A program made the position numbers and the translations under genes. From NCBI RefSeq assembly GCF_030463535.1, contig NC_132896.1, positions 22,859,709 to 22,923,708 on the forward strand: a stretch of 64,000 nt of DNA, in the 5' to 3' direction. Below, one piece after another: positions 1 to 11,903 of the stretch; the first letter of the stretch is position 1, and each line of letters starts with the position of its first letter. Below the pieces are notes generated by a model, which had not been told where the DNA came from, did no database searches, and worked only from the letters and a program-made list of their open reading frames with translations. Source of the stretch: Salminus brasiliensis. Taxonomy: Eukaryota; Chordata; Actinopteri; Characiformes; Bryconidae.

Positions 1-235
1 GAGAGCACTGACAAAATGCAAAAGTGACCAAAACATCAGCCAGAAATGAGGAGAACAGAGAAATGGTCTGTGGTCACCACCTGCAGATCCACTCCTTTAA
101 AGGGGTCGTCTTGCTAATTCTCACTAATTTCTACCTGTTGACCGTTCCATTTGCACAATGGCAGGTGACACTGATTCACAATCAGTGTTGCTTCCTAACT
201 GGACATGTTGATTTAAGAGAAGTGTGACATTTTAC
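1..235. mobile_element. Tc1/mariner-like end fragment
   Basis: A non-coding stretch that I recognise as the terminal region of a fish Tc1-like DNA transposon, including a segment reading ggtctgtggtcaccacctgc near 65-84. It carries no transposase frame and is cut by the window start, so boundaries are unknown. The call rests on recalled family sequence rather than on paired inverted repeats. Confidence 0.4.
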
Positions 236-236
236 A

Positions 237-605
237 GGGACATACACACTGATCAGTCATAACATTAATACCACCTGCCTAGTATTGAATAATATTGTCT
301 CCATTGCCACAATGGATCTGACCATTCATGGCATCAACTCATGACTCAACAATAGCTCTGAAGGCACCAAGACATTAGCAGCAGATCCTTTAAGTCCTGC
401 AAGTTGTGAGGTGGGGCCTCCATGGATTGCATCCATGACTCTTAGGTGCCCATGACCCATTCTTGGATGGCTTTTGGTAGGTACTGACCACTGCATACCT
501 GAAAAACTCCACAAGACCTGCCTGATGTTTTGAAGATGCCCTGCTGTTTTGGAGATGCACCCAGTCATCTAGCCATCACAATTTCGCCAATGTTGCCAAC
601 TCCTC
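237..605 (-). mobile_element. second Tc1/mariner-like fragment
   Basis: Begins with a terminal-repeat-like segment (cactgatcagtcataaca near 248) and then joins stretches that, on the minus strand, derive from the N-terminal HTH part of a Tc1-type transposase. The central part is missing, so this is an internally deleted relic. No open frame of useful length survives. Confidence 0.5.
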
Positions 606-887
606 AGTAAGGAAAGAAGTTATTGGCTGTTCTAAAAGTTGCTAGAAGTCGCTAAATGACATCATCGCTTATATTGTCCATTTGCATGTATTTGAAGCTG
701 TAGAATAATGTTGTGGTAAAAACACCCTTAATATGTTAGAATCATAAATGAACTTATTCTGTTGATTCTTTTTTTTTTTGCCTTTGAAACACTAAAATAA
801 CTTCATGACTTTAATGCTTTGTCTAGACCCACATTACATAAATCAATCTTGTCCTGTGTTGTTAAATGTTAGCATATCAAATTTGGC

Positions 888-1016
888 GTGTAGGCCATAT
901 TCTTGTGGTCCGTCCAGAGGGATGTTTTGCCCCCTCAAGCCAGTGTCTCCACTCCTCTAGCAAAGCTTGACTGCCAGTAATTCGCGGTCACCCACATTGT
1001 CATCGTAATTGTGTGC
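888..1016 (-). mobile_element. Ty3/gypsy RNase H fragment
   Basis: Read on the minus strand this encodes a stretch with [10 protein letters not shown] followed, after a frameshift, by [13 protein letters not shown] and DHKN. That is the RNase H region of Ty3/gypsy pol. The same block with the same motifs is present in the gypsy copy near 62640-62770. Nothing else of the element remains here. Confidence 0.6.
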
Positions 1017-1017
1017 A

Positions 1018-1053
1018 AACACGCGCGCGCGCACACACACACACACACAGACA
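1018..1053. repeat. (CG/CA)n microsatellite
   Basis: Alternating CG then CA dinucleotides. Apparent reading frames crossing it on both strands are low-complexity artefacts. Confidence 0.9.
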
Positions 1054-1610
1054 CTAGAGAAGGCAGACACTCCTGCCTACCTCTGCTAAACAAGTGTATG
1101 TGTGCTAACACGCACACACAGACACACACACTGCACAGACACAGGGAACTTAAGGGGAGAACTTGGGGTTCAGACAGAGAGAAACAAACACGGGAGAAAC
1201 ACACGAAGGAGAGTGACACCCACTCAGCCTTCAGCTCTAGAATATGGCTAATATAAGCACTCAACCAGAGTCGAAGATCCAGCAGTGGGGCAACTGGATC
1301 TGTGTGCTTATATAGTCTTCTACCCAGGTGTAGTAAATCGGGCTTAATTACTGGCTTCCGTGACTCAGGGCCTCCCCCTGGTGGCAGGAGGAGGCCTTGC
1401 CCTAGAGCTACCCCTTACAGTATGATTAGAAATTAAAACTATAAAGTCAGCTCCCTGATTTCTGAAGTGAGATCCAGTTTGCTGGTGCACTGAGACTGAA
1501 AGCTGATTTTCCCAGTAAAAACTCTCATTACCAGTCCAGGCACAGCAGCACATACAAGTCTAATAATTACCATTATTTGTAGTCATCACAAACGCATCAT
1601 ACAGTCTGCT
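1054..1610. other. anonymous non-coding stretch
   Basis: CA-rich to about 1210, then unique-looking sequence. I see no exon, RNA gene or recognisable repeat. Confidence 0.5.
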
Positions 1611-2565
1611 GTCAAGTCAAGTGAAATGTATTTGTATAGTGCTTTTACAACTGTTGTTGTCACAAAGCAGCTTTACACAATCAATAATTAGTAAAAGTAT
1701 ATAAATAACATAAAAAGAAACCTTGGGAGGAACCAAGACTCACAAGGGGATCCTCCTCTGGTCAGAACTATTTATAAATTATTGATAAAAGTTACCAAAC
1801 CATCTATACTGTTAAACTGCTCTGCTGTGCAACATTTTCATAATCCTAATAATCATGGTGTAGTATAACGTAATATAGTCATGGCAGTGATGGTAAGAGT
1901 AATGAGCTATGGCTAATAGTGGTAACATTAATAGTGGCAGATAGTTAAGAGTCTATTTAGGTTTAAACATGGTCATTAGGCAGGTAGCAGTGGTGGGTGT
2001 GCCCCTTGTCTGGCATTGGTGGTGATTCCACCCATTCCACCCTGTGATTCCAACCATTTTCTCTAATCTTTCTAGTAGAATAGTGTGATCTGTTGTAATG
2101 AAGATACGTAGCCTTGATGAGAGGCAAGAAGGAGAGCGTTTGTAATCTTCACTAGGGCTGTCTCTGTATGATGGGGTCTAAATCCAGATTGGAATTTCTC
2201 ATACATGTCATTTTTACTCAGGTAAAGTTGTTGGGCCACAGCATTTTTCTAATATCTTGAATATAAATGTTAAGTTTGAGATGGGTCTGTAATTAGACAA
2301 TACAATAGGATCAAAATTTGGTTTCTTGTTTAAAGGTTAAATGACTGCTAATTTAAGGGTTTTGGGTTAAGTGCCCTAAGCTAAGGGGTGAATATACTAT
2401 TGTTAAAAGAGGTTAGATTATAATTGAGAGTATTTCTTTTAGTATTTAGTATTAGTGTTCTAAAACCGCTACACAAGGTCACGGACATTTTTGATTTAAT
2501 AAGGAGGGTTGGATTTATTGTCTAATGTTTTCTATTTTATTATTAAAATAGTCCTTAAAACATTA
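1611..2565 (-). mobile_element. L2 LINE fragment (3' tail joined to RT part)
   Basis: On the minus strand the low-coordinate end carries the L2 3' tail: the tagtgcttttacaactgttg block, caaagcagctttac, and the 'gaggaggat' UTR block. Above about 2040 it switches to reverse transcriptase coding sequence matching the L2 copies at 7605-11400 and 18690-19400. The 3' UTR therefore abuts internal RT sequence, which implies an internal deletion. Many stops are present. Confidence 0.75.
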
Positions 2566-3089
2566 CTGGTTTTCATTACTGGATAATTGTTTTAGTGTGG
2601 TTTGCTGCAGTCTCATATACTTAGCAAAGGCTTTGTAACCCTTTCCAGACTAGTAGATTCCAATTAAATTCAAGTTTTGTGTCTGCATTTGAATCTATTT
2701 AGAATGCATCATGGCATCATGTGCTGAGACAGGTTCTATTTCAGTGGTGTTTAAACTCATCAGGTGTGGCAGTAATCATGACTGGGTGTGACTAGTACAA
2801 TTGAACCCAGTTGTCAATTGCATTTTTGCATATTGCATATTTTTGTTATATGAATGGCATATAGTCACCAACAGCAATATGAAAGACTAGTGGAGAGCCT
2901 GCCAAGACAAGAAAGCCATGATTAGCAGTCAAGGTTATTTCACCATAGTGATTTTTGAATGCTATCAAAGTTCAAATATTAGTACTGTGTTGTTTAAATT
3001 TGAATACTTATTTGGAACATTTATATTTGGAATTTAAGGGAAATGTTGTCCATGGTTAATGAAATGGACGTAAGTGAGGGGGCTTGGAC

Positions 3090-3190
3090 GTGGCATTAAA
3101 CAAAACACAAAGCAAGGCTTCGGAAAAACGATGAACAGACTCGAAGCAGGGCTTCTGCAAAACAATTAACAAAAACAGAACCAGATTACT
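3090..3190 (-). mobile_element. possible diverged gypsy LTR scrap
   Basis: Contains cgaagcagggctt followed by A-rich sequence with aacagaac. This resembles, in reverse complement, the LTR segment found near 15700-15740 and 18340-18380. Short and diverged, so weakly supported. Confidence 0.3.
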
Positions 3191-4331
3191 AGGGCAAACA
3201 AGAGAACAAGGTTACCAGACACTAGACCGTACAGAAAATGCCAGAACCAGAATACTTTCTCGAAAAGGCCATGAAACACAGTGGTACATAGGTTGCAACA
3301 GAGCTAATTCAAGGCAAAGTCATGAATGTGGTCATAATGTCTCCATTGTTGTCAGTGGTAAAGCTGAAGAAATAAGGAGAAAGAGGCAAATCTACAGAAA
3401 ATGACCCTGTGTGACACTGGGTAATCTTCAAATAAGATTTTGTGCTGAGAATCAAGAGCAATGAGTCTAAAGTCTAAGAGAGATCTTTGTTTGAAATTTG
3501 TTCAGTAGTTCAGTGTATTTGAGCTGTTTTATTGTTGATGGTGCTGTAGCCTACATGAAATGCTTCCTTTTAAAAATTATATATGAACATAATACAAAAT
3601 GTTCATAAACAAATAAGTATTGTTTTTTAATAAATGTGTATGTTAAAAAGAAGTCATCTCAACCCTTGCATAACTGTGTATGTATTGAACTTCTTAACTT
3701 CACAAAATCTAATTTCATACAGTCAGACAGACAGTCAGATTTTGTTTGTAACTGTATTTATTCATTTTATTAAATAAAAAAAAGTTTTAAGCAGAATATC
3801 CTAAAAGACAGGACGGAAAGCATTAAGTGTGTTGCCGTAAAGATAAATTAAGTTAAAAATAGTGTTAATAGTGTTAGGGTTAGGGTTATTAAGGGTTATT
3901 AATTATCATTAAACTGCAAGAAATATAGAATTTTCACACCATTGTAATTTATATATAATATAATATTATAATTATATAATAGCGAAGTTTTCTTTCTGAG
4001 CCGTTTTGTTGCTTGTTATTGGTCTTCCTTGTTAGTACAGATTGGCTTTTTTTGTTTGTTTTTGTCTTTGACCTTTGGACTTGTTTCTCTTGGTGGTTTT
4101 TGGCTCTGTGCCGGTTTTATCTCAACCACACTTGCCTTTCATTTATGGTACTGTATGCTCATTTTTTGACCCTGGCTTGTTTGTTACTCACAGGTATGCC
4201 CGTTAAATATTTTATTAGACAGCCTCAGCATTTATGTATTTATTATTATATTTTCAGTTCCATGCATAGATATTACATTAAAACATGTTCTTATGTTCAC
4301 TATGCACACTGTACAGTATATTATACTGTAT

Positions 4332-4371
4332 ATAATAATAATAATAATAATAATAAATAATAATAATAAAT
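4332..4371. repeat. (AAT)n microsatellite
   Basis: About thirteen AAT units with one AAAT interruption. Confidence 0.9.
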
Positions 4372-5624
4372 ACTTTTGAGAAATGTCAGAGTTAATTGTA
4401 CTTCTCGTTTTTCATCCCTCCATCCAACCATTTTTAACAATTGTATGGTGATCAAAATGTAATAAAATGCTAACATTAAATGCTGTTTCAACATTAAAAC
4501 AACAACGGACATTATTTCAACCATATTTCAACCACATTTCAACGTTGTAGGTCGGTTGTTCAAGATCTCTTTTAGACAACCAGTTATAAGGCAGTTATTT
4601 TGCTCATGTAATAGAGAAAACATAATAAAGAATGCTGCTTTTTTATTTCCATAATTTTACTAATTTATTCAGTTCATTGCTTGTAACCACAGATACAGTT
4701 CAGGCTCACAGTGTGTTTGTATGAATTAGAATTTTAGTGTCTCCTTAATTAGAAGACCTAATATGGCATCGAATTATGTTTTGAAAGATGGTAGAAGCAG
4801 TCTCCAAGGCCAATCAAAGGGTGAAAATTTTCATGGAGTATGACCTGAATAAACACTTACAGATGCAAAACATAAAAAGAAATTGTGAACATCCTGGTTG
4901 CAGATATGATTGAAACACATTCAAGTAAAACATTCAAGTGCATTTGAATAATAAAGAAATGAAATTTAAGGAATGACATACATTGAAAATGTCTAACATT
5001 ATATTTAATGTCTAATGTCTATAAATGTCTAATATTATATTTATAAATAACATTTATTTATTTTCTCTTTAAGGAAGGATTCCATCATCAAGTGCACAAA
5101 CTAATTATGCACTGGGAATTGTGACCTTGTTTCTGTACCTCAGATCTATATTCTAAAAAGGATATGTAAGTTAATGTTTTGTTTTGCTGAAGACCCAAAC
5201 TGCTGCATCTCAGTGATTGGCATTTATATGTTTCTTAATGGGAAAAAAACATGGAGTTTTTGGCTGTGATTGGTTTGTGTCCAAAAAACAATAATAACAC
5301 AGTCTATCGCAACAGCTCTTTTGGCTTCGATTCATTCAAGGTCTACTTACGAGGATGGTCCAAAAAGCAGACGAGACGAGTGGTGAACAGCTGTTTGGTG
5401 ACGAATGCGGCAAGTTTTTATCTACAAGGAGGCACTTAACAGACAAGTTTATGGTCAAACAGATAATGAGAGCACCTTTCCAGTATAGACAGAAGATGGT
5501 TCATGATACAGAGGCATCAGTTTCAGTCCTGGATGTCTTCCCTCGTTTCTTTGACGTTCCTGGATTGGTAAGAAATTTCATCTTAAATATTAGACAGGTC
5601 TGTACTCTTTTTGTTGTTGTTGTA

Positions 5625-7112
5625 CAGTGGGGAAAAAGTATTTGATCAGTCACCAATTGTGCAAGTTCTCCCACTTAAAAAGATGAGAGAGGCCTGTAAT
5701 TGACATAGGTAGACCTCAACTATCAGAGACAAAATGAGAAAAATCATTCATCTCAGTACTTTGTTATATATCCTTTGTTGGCAATGACAGAGAATGTTTT
5801 CTGTAAGTCTTCACAAGGTTGGCACACACCGTTGCTGGTATGTTGGCCCATTCCTCCATGCAGATCTCCTCTAGAGCAGTGATGTTTTGGGGCTGTCGGC
5901 AGGCAACACAGACTTTCAACTCCCTCCAAAGGTTTTCTATGGGGTTGAGATCTGGAGACTGGCTAGACCACTCCAGGACCTTGAAATGCTTCTTACGAAG
6001 CCACTCCTTTGTTGGCCTAGTGTGCTTGGGATCATTGTCATGCTGAAAGACCCAGCCACGTTTCATCTTCAATGCCCTTGCTGATGGAAGGAGGTTTGCA
6101 CTCAAAATCTCACAATACATGGCCCCATTCATTCTTTCATGTACACGGACCAGTCGTCCTAGTCTCTTTGCAGAGAAACAGCCCCAAAGCATGATGTTGC
6201 CACCCCCATGCTTCACAGTTGATATGGTGTTCTTTGGATGCAACTCAGCATTCACTCAAGTTGTGTTTGTACCAAACAGTTCTACTTTGGTTTCATCTGA
6301 CCATAAGATATTCTCCCAATACTCTTCTGGAACATCCAAATGCTCTCTAGCAAACTTCAGACGTACCCAGATATGTACTGGCTTAAGCAGGGGAACACGT
6401 CTGGCACTGCAAGATCTGAGTCCCTGGCGGCGTAGTGTGTTACTGACGGTAGCCTTTGTAACGTTGGTCCCAGCTTTCTGCAGGTCATTCACTAGGTCCC
6501 CCCGTGTGGTTCTGGGATTTTTGCTCACCGTTCTTGTGATCATTTTGACCCCATGGGCTGAGATCTTGCGTGGAGCCCCTGATCGAGGGAGATTAGCAGT
6601 GGTCTTGTAGGTCTCCCATTTTCTGATTATTGCTCCCACAGTAGATTTCTTCACACCAAGCTGCTTGCCTATTGCAGATTCAGTCTTCCCAGCCTGGTGC
6701 AGGTCTACAATTTTGTTTCTGGTGTCCTTCGACAGCTCTTTGGTCTTCACCATAGTGGAGTTTGGAGTGTGACTGTTTGAGGTTGTGGGTGTCTTTTATA
6801 CTGTTAACGAGTTAAAACAGGTGCCATTAATACAGGTAATGAGTGGAGGACAGAGAAGCCTCTTAAAGAAGAAGTTACAGGTCTGTGACAGCCAGAAATC
6901 TTGCTTGTTTGTAGGTGACCAAATACTTATTTTCCACCATTATTTGCAAATAAAGTCTTTAAAAATCAGACAATGTGATTTTCTGATTTTTTTTTCATTT
7001 TGTCTCTCATAGTTGAGGTCTACCTATGATGTCAATTACAGGCCTCTCTCATTTTTTTAAGTGGGAGAACTTGCACAATTGGTGACTGACTAAATACTTT
7101 TTTCCCCCACTG
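5625..7112 (-). mobile_element. Tc1/mariner transposon, complete but inactive
   Basis: A 1488 bp element bounded by TA dinucleotides (5623-5624 and 7113-7114). The terminal inverted repeats are about 115-120 bp. They start with cagtgggg at the left and end with ccccactg at the right, and match closely through the gcaagttctcccactt block. The transposase gene lies on the minus strand. It sits in the intron of the SAMD3-like remnant. Confidence 0.9.
5764..6753 (-). pseudogene. Tc1 transposase with in-frame stop
   Basis: A cut-and-paste transposase reading from 6753 to 5764 in one frame, interrupted by a single TGA at 6256-6258. Upstream of the stop are the paired HTH DNA-binding region and the first catalytic Asp (WSDETK). 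Downstream are the second Asp (QHDNDPKH) and the Glu (NPIENLW), separated by 34 residues as in DD34E enzymes. The stop lies where related copies have Arg (STRHVW in the copy at 23557), so a CGA to TGA change is likely. About five codons are also missing just after the stop compared with that copy. The product is truncated before two of the three catalytic residues. Confidence 0.9.
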
Positions 7113-7643
7113 TATATTTAATCATGTATGGAAACTGTATGTCTCTATGTGACCAGGACTTTGCCATGATGTTTGAAGGTGAGGTGTCCAGTAGGTTTTT
7201 TTTTTCAAGCTGCAGGACCCTCACCCTAAATCATTATGCTAAGGAACTACTGTCAGCAGTTGAACCCCATCCTGAATCTATAGTAAGTGAGACTTTTTAT
7301 TCCCATATATGCCATGTATGGCTGAGGATTTTTAAAAGCCTTGTAAGTTTAACACTGTTTGTCCTCTAGGATGGGATAGTGATATGTCAGCAATTCTTCT
7401 GCGTCTGTATCTACTTCCCCCTCAAAAGGCCAGAAAAAAAGACAGTGGTGGGCCTTTGCCGCTAACCCTTGTGGGAAATCCGGACTCCAGACCTGGTCCT
7501 TGGAGGAATCACTGTCTCCGTGTTTAGCTTGTTCTTTTCTGCTTTCTATCACTTTCTAGCGCTTTTCGTCATAACTGCTTTTAGATTGTGTTTACAGTCC
7601 ACAGGTCTATCAAAAAGACAAAAGTCAACTGCAAGCGATAAGT

Positions 7644-8428
7644 TTGTACTTTATAATGGCTGTTGCTGGGCTTTTTGAGTGTGAGAAGTGTGGCGTGTTT
7701 AGTCTAGACCCCACCGCTAGTGATAATGATAGCATTTGTACTAAATGCGAGTTAGTTAGCTCTCTGGTGGAAAAGGTGGAGCAGTTAGAGGTGTGCATCA
7801 TGGGGTTACTGAAGTATAGAGAGCAGGAGTCACTGGTAGCAGCCCCGGATGCCTTAGGGAGAGCTAGCATCCCCCCCCACTACGGTGTTAGAGCCCTCAC
7901 AGCGGGGCGAATGGGTGACGTCTCGGCGGCATAGCCGGAAAGCTAAGGCTAATGCTAGCGCTAAGACCGAAGCTAGCCCACCGGAACACCACGCTCCCCC
8001 CGATTTGTGTGTCAAACAGGTTTGCCCCGCTCAGCGAAACACCTGCTGAGGAGCCTGTTCAAAGTACTCTGGTCATAGGGGAGACTATTGTTCGACACGT
8101 GAAAATAGCTAGTCCTTTAGGGGCTCCAGCAGTAACCGTTAGCTGTTTACCGGGAGCCAGAGCGCCGGACATTAGCGGCAACCTTAAGCGGCTAGCAAAC
8201 AGGAGATATTCGAGGATAGTTATTCATGTAGAGGCCAATGATATTCGTCTGCAGCAGTCAGAAATTACTAAGGATAATATTAAAGAGGTGGTTAAAGTGG
8301 CCCAGACGATGTCCGATGCCGTAATTTGCTCTGGTCCCATCCAAATGAGGCACGGCGCTGAGTCTTACAGACAATCCATTAACAAAGGCGTTTGTATCAA
8401 TTTTAGATTGCTCCCCAACACTCTCTAA
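7644..8428 (+). pseudogene. L2 ORF1 (zinc ribbon + SGNH esterase-like)
   Basis: The frame starting at 7644 (MAVAGLFECEKC begins at 7656) has two CxxC pairs (CEKC and CTKC) and a short coiled-coil stretch, then stops at 7934. A second frame (7952-8428) carries the esterase-like domain: GETIVRHV in place of the GDS block, LPGARAPDI, and HVEANDI in place of the GTND block. Esterase and zinc-finger domains in ORF1 are known for CR1/L2-clade LINEs. The nucleophile Ser position reads Thr here, while the copy at 33466-34083 keeps GDSIVRHV. A frameshift between 7934 and 7952 and the missing C-terminal end make this a dead ORF. Confidence 0.75.
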
Positions 8429-8445
8429 AGCGCACAATAACCACA

Positions 8446-10574
8446 ATGACAGCTGTACAGTTTACTAAAAACCTCCCACCCCTATCAACCTTAGCTCACA
8501 CTCCGTCAGACCAAACAGAGCTAGTTAAATTAACAAACGATCTAGAAAATACCCTTGGATCAACCTTAGACAAAGTAGTACCGTTTAAAAATAAAATGAT
8601 GAGGCAAAAAAGGCTTGCACCGTGGTATAGTGATCATACTCGTACCTTAAAACAAACAGTGCGGAAACTACAGCGTAAATGCCGGACGACCAAACTAGAG
8701 GTGTTCCACTCTGTGTGGAAGGACAGCCTTAATCAATATAGAAAGACACTCATTAAAGCTCGCTCAGTGTATTTGGCCTCGCTGATCGAGAAAAACAATC
8801 CCAGAGTTCTTTTTAATGAGATCTCTAAACTTACTAAAAGCCAGGCAGACACTTAACCCCAGATTCCAACATCTTTAACCACTCATGTTTTTATGGACTA
8901 TTTTAATAATAAAATAGAAAATATTAGACAACAAATCCAACCCTGCTTATTAAATCAAACATGGCCATCACCTGATGTAGCTGCTTTAGAACAGAACTTA
9001 GTTGTAGAACAAAGGCTGGAAGCCTTCTACCCACTTCCACAGCCTGAACTAGAAAAAATTATTTCCTCAGCTAATTGTACAACCTGTACACTCGACCCAA
9101 TTCCCTCTAAATTGCTAAAAGAAATACTCCCAATTATAATCAGACCTCTTTTAACAATTGTAAATTCATCCCTTTGCCTTGGGCATGTACCCCAAACCCT
9201 TAAAATAGCCGTCATAAAACCTTTAATCAAGAAACCAAATCTTGATCCTAGTGTATTATCTAATTATAGACCCATCTCCAACTTAACATTTGTATCTAAG
9301 ATATTAGAAAAAGCTGTGGCCCAAAAACTCTGCTTATACCTGAGTAAAAATTACATGTATGAGAAATTCCAATCTGGATTTAGACCAAGTCACAGCACAG
9401 AGACAGCCCTAGTGAAGATTACAAATGATCTCCTTCTTGCCTCTGATCAAGGCTACGTATCTTTATTAGTCCTACTAAACCTTAGTGCAGCCTTTGATAC
9501 AATAGATCATACTATATTACTAGAAAGATTAGAGAAAATTAATCACAGGGACAGCCCTATCATGGTTCCAATCATATCTAACGGGACGCTATCAATTCAT
9601 AAAGATAAAAGATTTATCTTCAAATTACACAGAAGCTCAATTTTAGGACCGCTATTATTTACATTATACATGTTACCACTGGGCTCAGTTATAAGCAGAC
9701 ATGGCGTTAATTTTCATTTCTATGCAGATGACACACAGCTCTATATATCAGCCAAACCTGACGATAAATTTAGACTACAGAAAATGGAGGACTGTGTAAA
9801 GGATATAAAACTCTGGATGTCACATAACTTCCTTCTCCTCAACAGTGACACAACCGAGGTTCTCCTTTTAGGCCCAAAAGACACTAGATATAAACTATCT
9901 GACTTAATGTTAGACTTGGCCGATGCTTCCATCATTCCTGGTTTAGCAGCTAAAAATCTTGGTGTCACATTTGACTGAGATTTATCATTTGAGCAACATA
10001 TAGCTAATATTAGTAGAACAGCCTTTATGCAGCTTAAGAGCATCTCCAAACTAAGAAACTAAGAAACTCCTTATCACTCCTTATCAAGACGCAGAAAAGC
10101 TAGTACATGCTTTTATTACCTCAAGGCTAGATTACTGTAATGCACTTTTGTCAGGTTGTTCCAGCAGGAACCTCAATAAACTTGGTGCCAAATGCTGCAG
10201 CCAGGGTCCTTACTAAAACAAGAAAATTTGACCATATCAGTCCAGTTCTATCAGCACTTCATTGGCTCCCAGTTAAATTCCGTATCGAATACAAAATTCT
10301 TCTATTAACATATAAGGCCACACATGGCCTCGCTCCTGAGTACCTGCGGGATCTTATTGTATATTATGAACCATCAAGACTACTTAGATCTCAGGGTGCT
10401 GGCCTCTTACTCGTGCCCAACATTCAGAAAACCTCAGCAGGGGGAAGAGCCTTTTTTTATAAAGCCCCCCAACTCTGGAATAACCTTCCAGATAATGTTC
10501 GGGACTCAGACACAGTCTCAATCTTTAAATCTAAGCTGAAAACTTATATGTTTAGTTTAGCTTTTGGTAATTAA
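8446..10574 (+). pseudogene. L2 ORF2 reverse transcriptase without endonuclease
   Basis: The linker region (8446-8856) is followed by a stop, then a 361-codon frame (8893-9978). That frame holds RT motifs: NYRPISNL, FQSGFRPSHSTETAL, LSAAFDTIDH and FYADDTQLY with the catalytic YADD at 9721-9732. Residues around HRDSPIMVP replace the usual fingers/palm linker, so part of that segment is scrambled. The frame stops at 9978. The C-terminal domain (FDHISPVLSALHWLPV, then APQLWNNLP) continues in another frame at 10140-10574. The N-terminal endonuclease has been deleted. It cannot make a full-length protein. Confidence 0.85.
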
Positions 10575-11538
10575 TGTTCCTTAGATAAAGGTTGCAGGTC
10601 CAGGGGTTCGCGGACACAGGGAATTGTAGTACACTGTGATGCTGGAGCTGTCGTCTCGCTGCTTACACGCGATCACTCAGGTTTGTTGACGGTGGAACAG
10701 ATAGATGCTGGTGTTCTCAGGGTGCTCCCTTGTCCGTGTTACCTTCTGGCTCTCTCTTTTTAATTAGGCTGTTATAATCAGACATGCCGGAGTCGTCAGA
10801 CACACTCTGATGCTGATGCTCAACATTCTCCGCCCTCCATAAAATTCCTCTCAGAACAAACTTTCTGTTTCTCTTTTTACCTTCTCCGAGTAAATGGCCA
10901 CCCAGCCCGACCTGCTGGAAGATTGCCTGCTGAGGTCCCCTCTACCTGCATCAAACCAGCTGCCACCTACCAGTCCGGCCAGCGGGCCCCCCCACCCGCC
11001 ACCACCCATGGCGGACCGGCGGCTCTCACGCCTGCCGCTGCTGCCTGTTTGGTGGCTGTGTTGAAACCTAGATGGACTCGTGGCTGTCTGCCACTATTAA
11101 TATCACCACTATTAACTTTCTGTTGTATCTGGTTTGGTAATTTTTATCATTAATGTTTAAATAGTTCTGACCAGAGGAGGATGGGTCCCCCTTGTGAGTC
11201 TTGGTTCCTCCCAGGGTTTCTTCCTCCAGCTCTGATGGAGTTTTTCCTTGCCACTGTCGCCGTTGGCTTGCTCACGGGGGTCCTTGATCCTTCATGTTAT
11301 TTCTTCTTTCTTCTCTGTCTTTGTCCATTATTAAGTACTAATTATGTAAAGCTGCTTTGTGACGACAACAGTTGTAAAAAAGCGCTATACAAATAAAAAA
11401 AAAAGAGAAAAGAAAAGAAAAAAGAAAAAAAGATCAGTTTAGCCCAGGCAACCAGCCATCTTGTGCGAGTATGTAGTGTTTGACTTTTATACATTAAATT
11501 GTCTTTTGTGTCTAGTCATTTAGGAATCTTTAAAATAA

Positions 11539-11876
11539 GAGTGGCATGGTGGCGCTGCAGATCATTTCACTGCCACATAACTCAAGGGTGCTGGAGGAGA
11601 GGGTTCAAACCCTGCCTCAGGTCACTTTGTGATGTGATGTGTTCTTTCTTGGTCCTTTAGATGCTGTGGTTTCCCCCACCGTCTAAAAACGCATGCAGAT
11701 TGGTTGATTTATTGGCTATTGAAGTATTCAAAAGATGTGATTGTGTGGTGTCCTGTAAGGGGCTAACGTCTGGTCCAGGGTGCATTCTTGCTTTGCGCCC
11801 AGTGATTCCAGGGCCATGGGATCCACCATGGTCCTGAACTGGATGAACTGATTACAGAAAATGAATGAATGCCTTG
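11539..11876 (+). mobile_element. tRNA-derived SINE
   Basis: Starts with an A-box-like segment (gtggcatggtggcgctgcag) followed by a B box (gggttcaaacc). The body and 3' end (tgcgcccagtgattccaggg, then gaatgaatgcc) are those of a common fish SINE with a GAAT-rich tail. Internal pol III promoter boxes support the tRNA origin. Confidence 0.7.
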
Positions 11877-11903
11877 AATAAATAATTCAAGTATACTTAG
11901 AGC

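Larger units (their letters stand above)
2566..5250. other. mostly anonymous sequence with minor repeats
   Basis: AT-rich sequence without a convincing exon. It contains a weak LTR-like patch (3090-3190) and an AAT microsatellite (4332-4371). The 115-codon frame at 4013-4360 is T-rich low complexity and runs into the microsatellite, so I do not call it a gene. Confidence 0.4.
5355..7525 (+). pseudogene. remnant of multi-exon gene, SAMD3-like family
   Basis: Three blocks look like exons. Block 1 (about 5355-5568) reads through LTDKFMVKQIMR, FQYRQKMVHD and VLDVFPRFFDVPGL, then meets a good donor (gtaaga). Block 2 (7157-7282, 42 codons) follows a gaccag acceptor, reads DFAMMFEGEVSS and ELLSAVEPHPES, and ends at a gtaagtg donor. 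Block 3 follows a pyrimidine-rich acceptor at 7369 and reads GWDSDMSAILL and YLLPPQKARKKDS to a stop near 7525. Block 3 is out of frame with block 2 by one base if both splice sites are used. The motif order resembles the C-terminal part of uncharacterised teleost proteins often annotated SAMD3-like. That family call is from memory. The intron between blocks 1 and 2 holds the Tc1 element at 5625-7112, and an L2 begins just after block 3. No N-terminal exons were found, so it may be a fragment or a decayed gene. Confidence 0.45.
7605..11400 (+). mobile_element. L2-type LINE, long copy, internally deleted
   Basis: A non-LTR retrotransposon with ORF1 (zinc ribbon plus SGNH-like esterase domain), reverse transcriptase and the characteristic L2 3' end (ctgctttgtgacgacaacag, gcgctatacaaataaa, A-rich tail to about 11425). 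The AP endonuclease region is gone. Comparison with the copy at 32166-34175 shows two internal junctions, one near 8365 and one near 8413. Stops and frameshifts in both ORFs make it non-functional. No target duplication was identified. Confidence 0.85.

Noticed and set aside
935..1264. Overlapping frames of about 100 codons on both strands
   Set aside because: Generated by CA/CG repeats and neighbouring CA-rich sequence; no protein-like composition.
3868..3900. Telomere-like ttagggttaggg
   Set aside because: Only two full units in AT-rich sequence; no array.
4013..4360. 115-codon hydrophobic frame
   Set aside because: T-rich low complexity running into an AAT repeat; no homology pattern.
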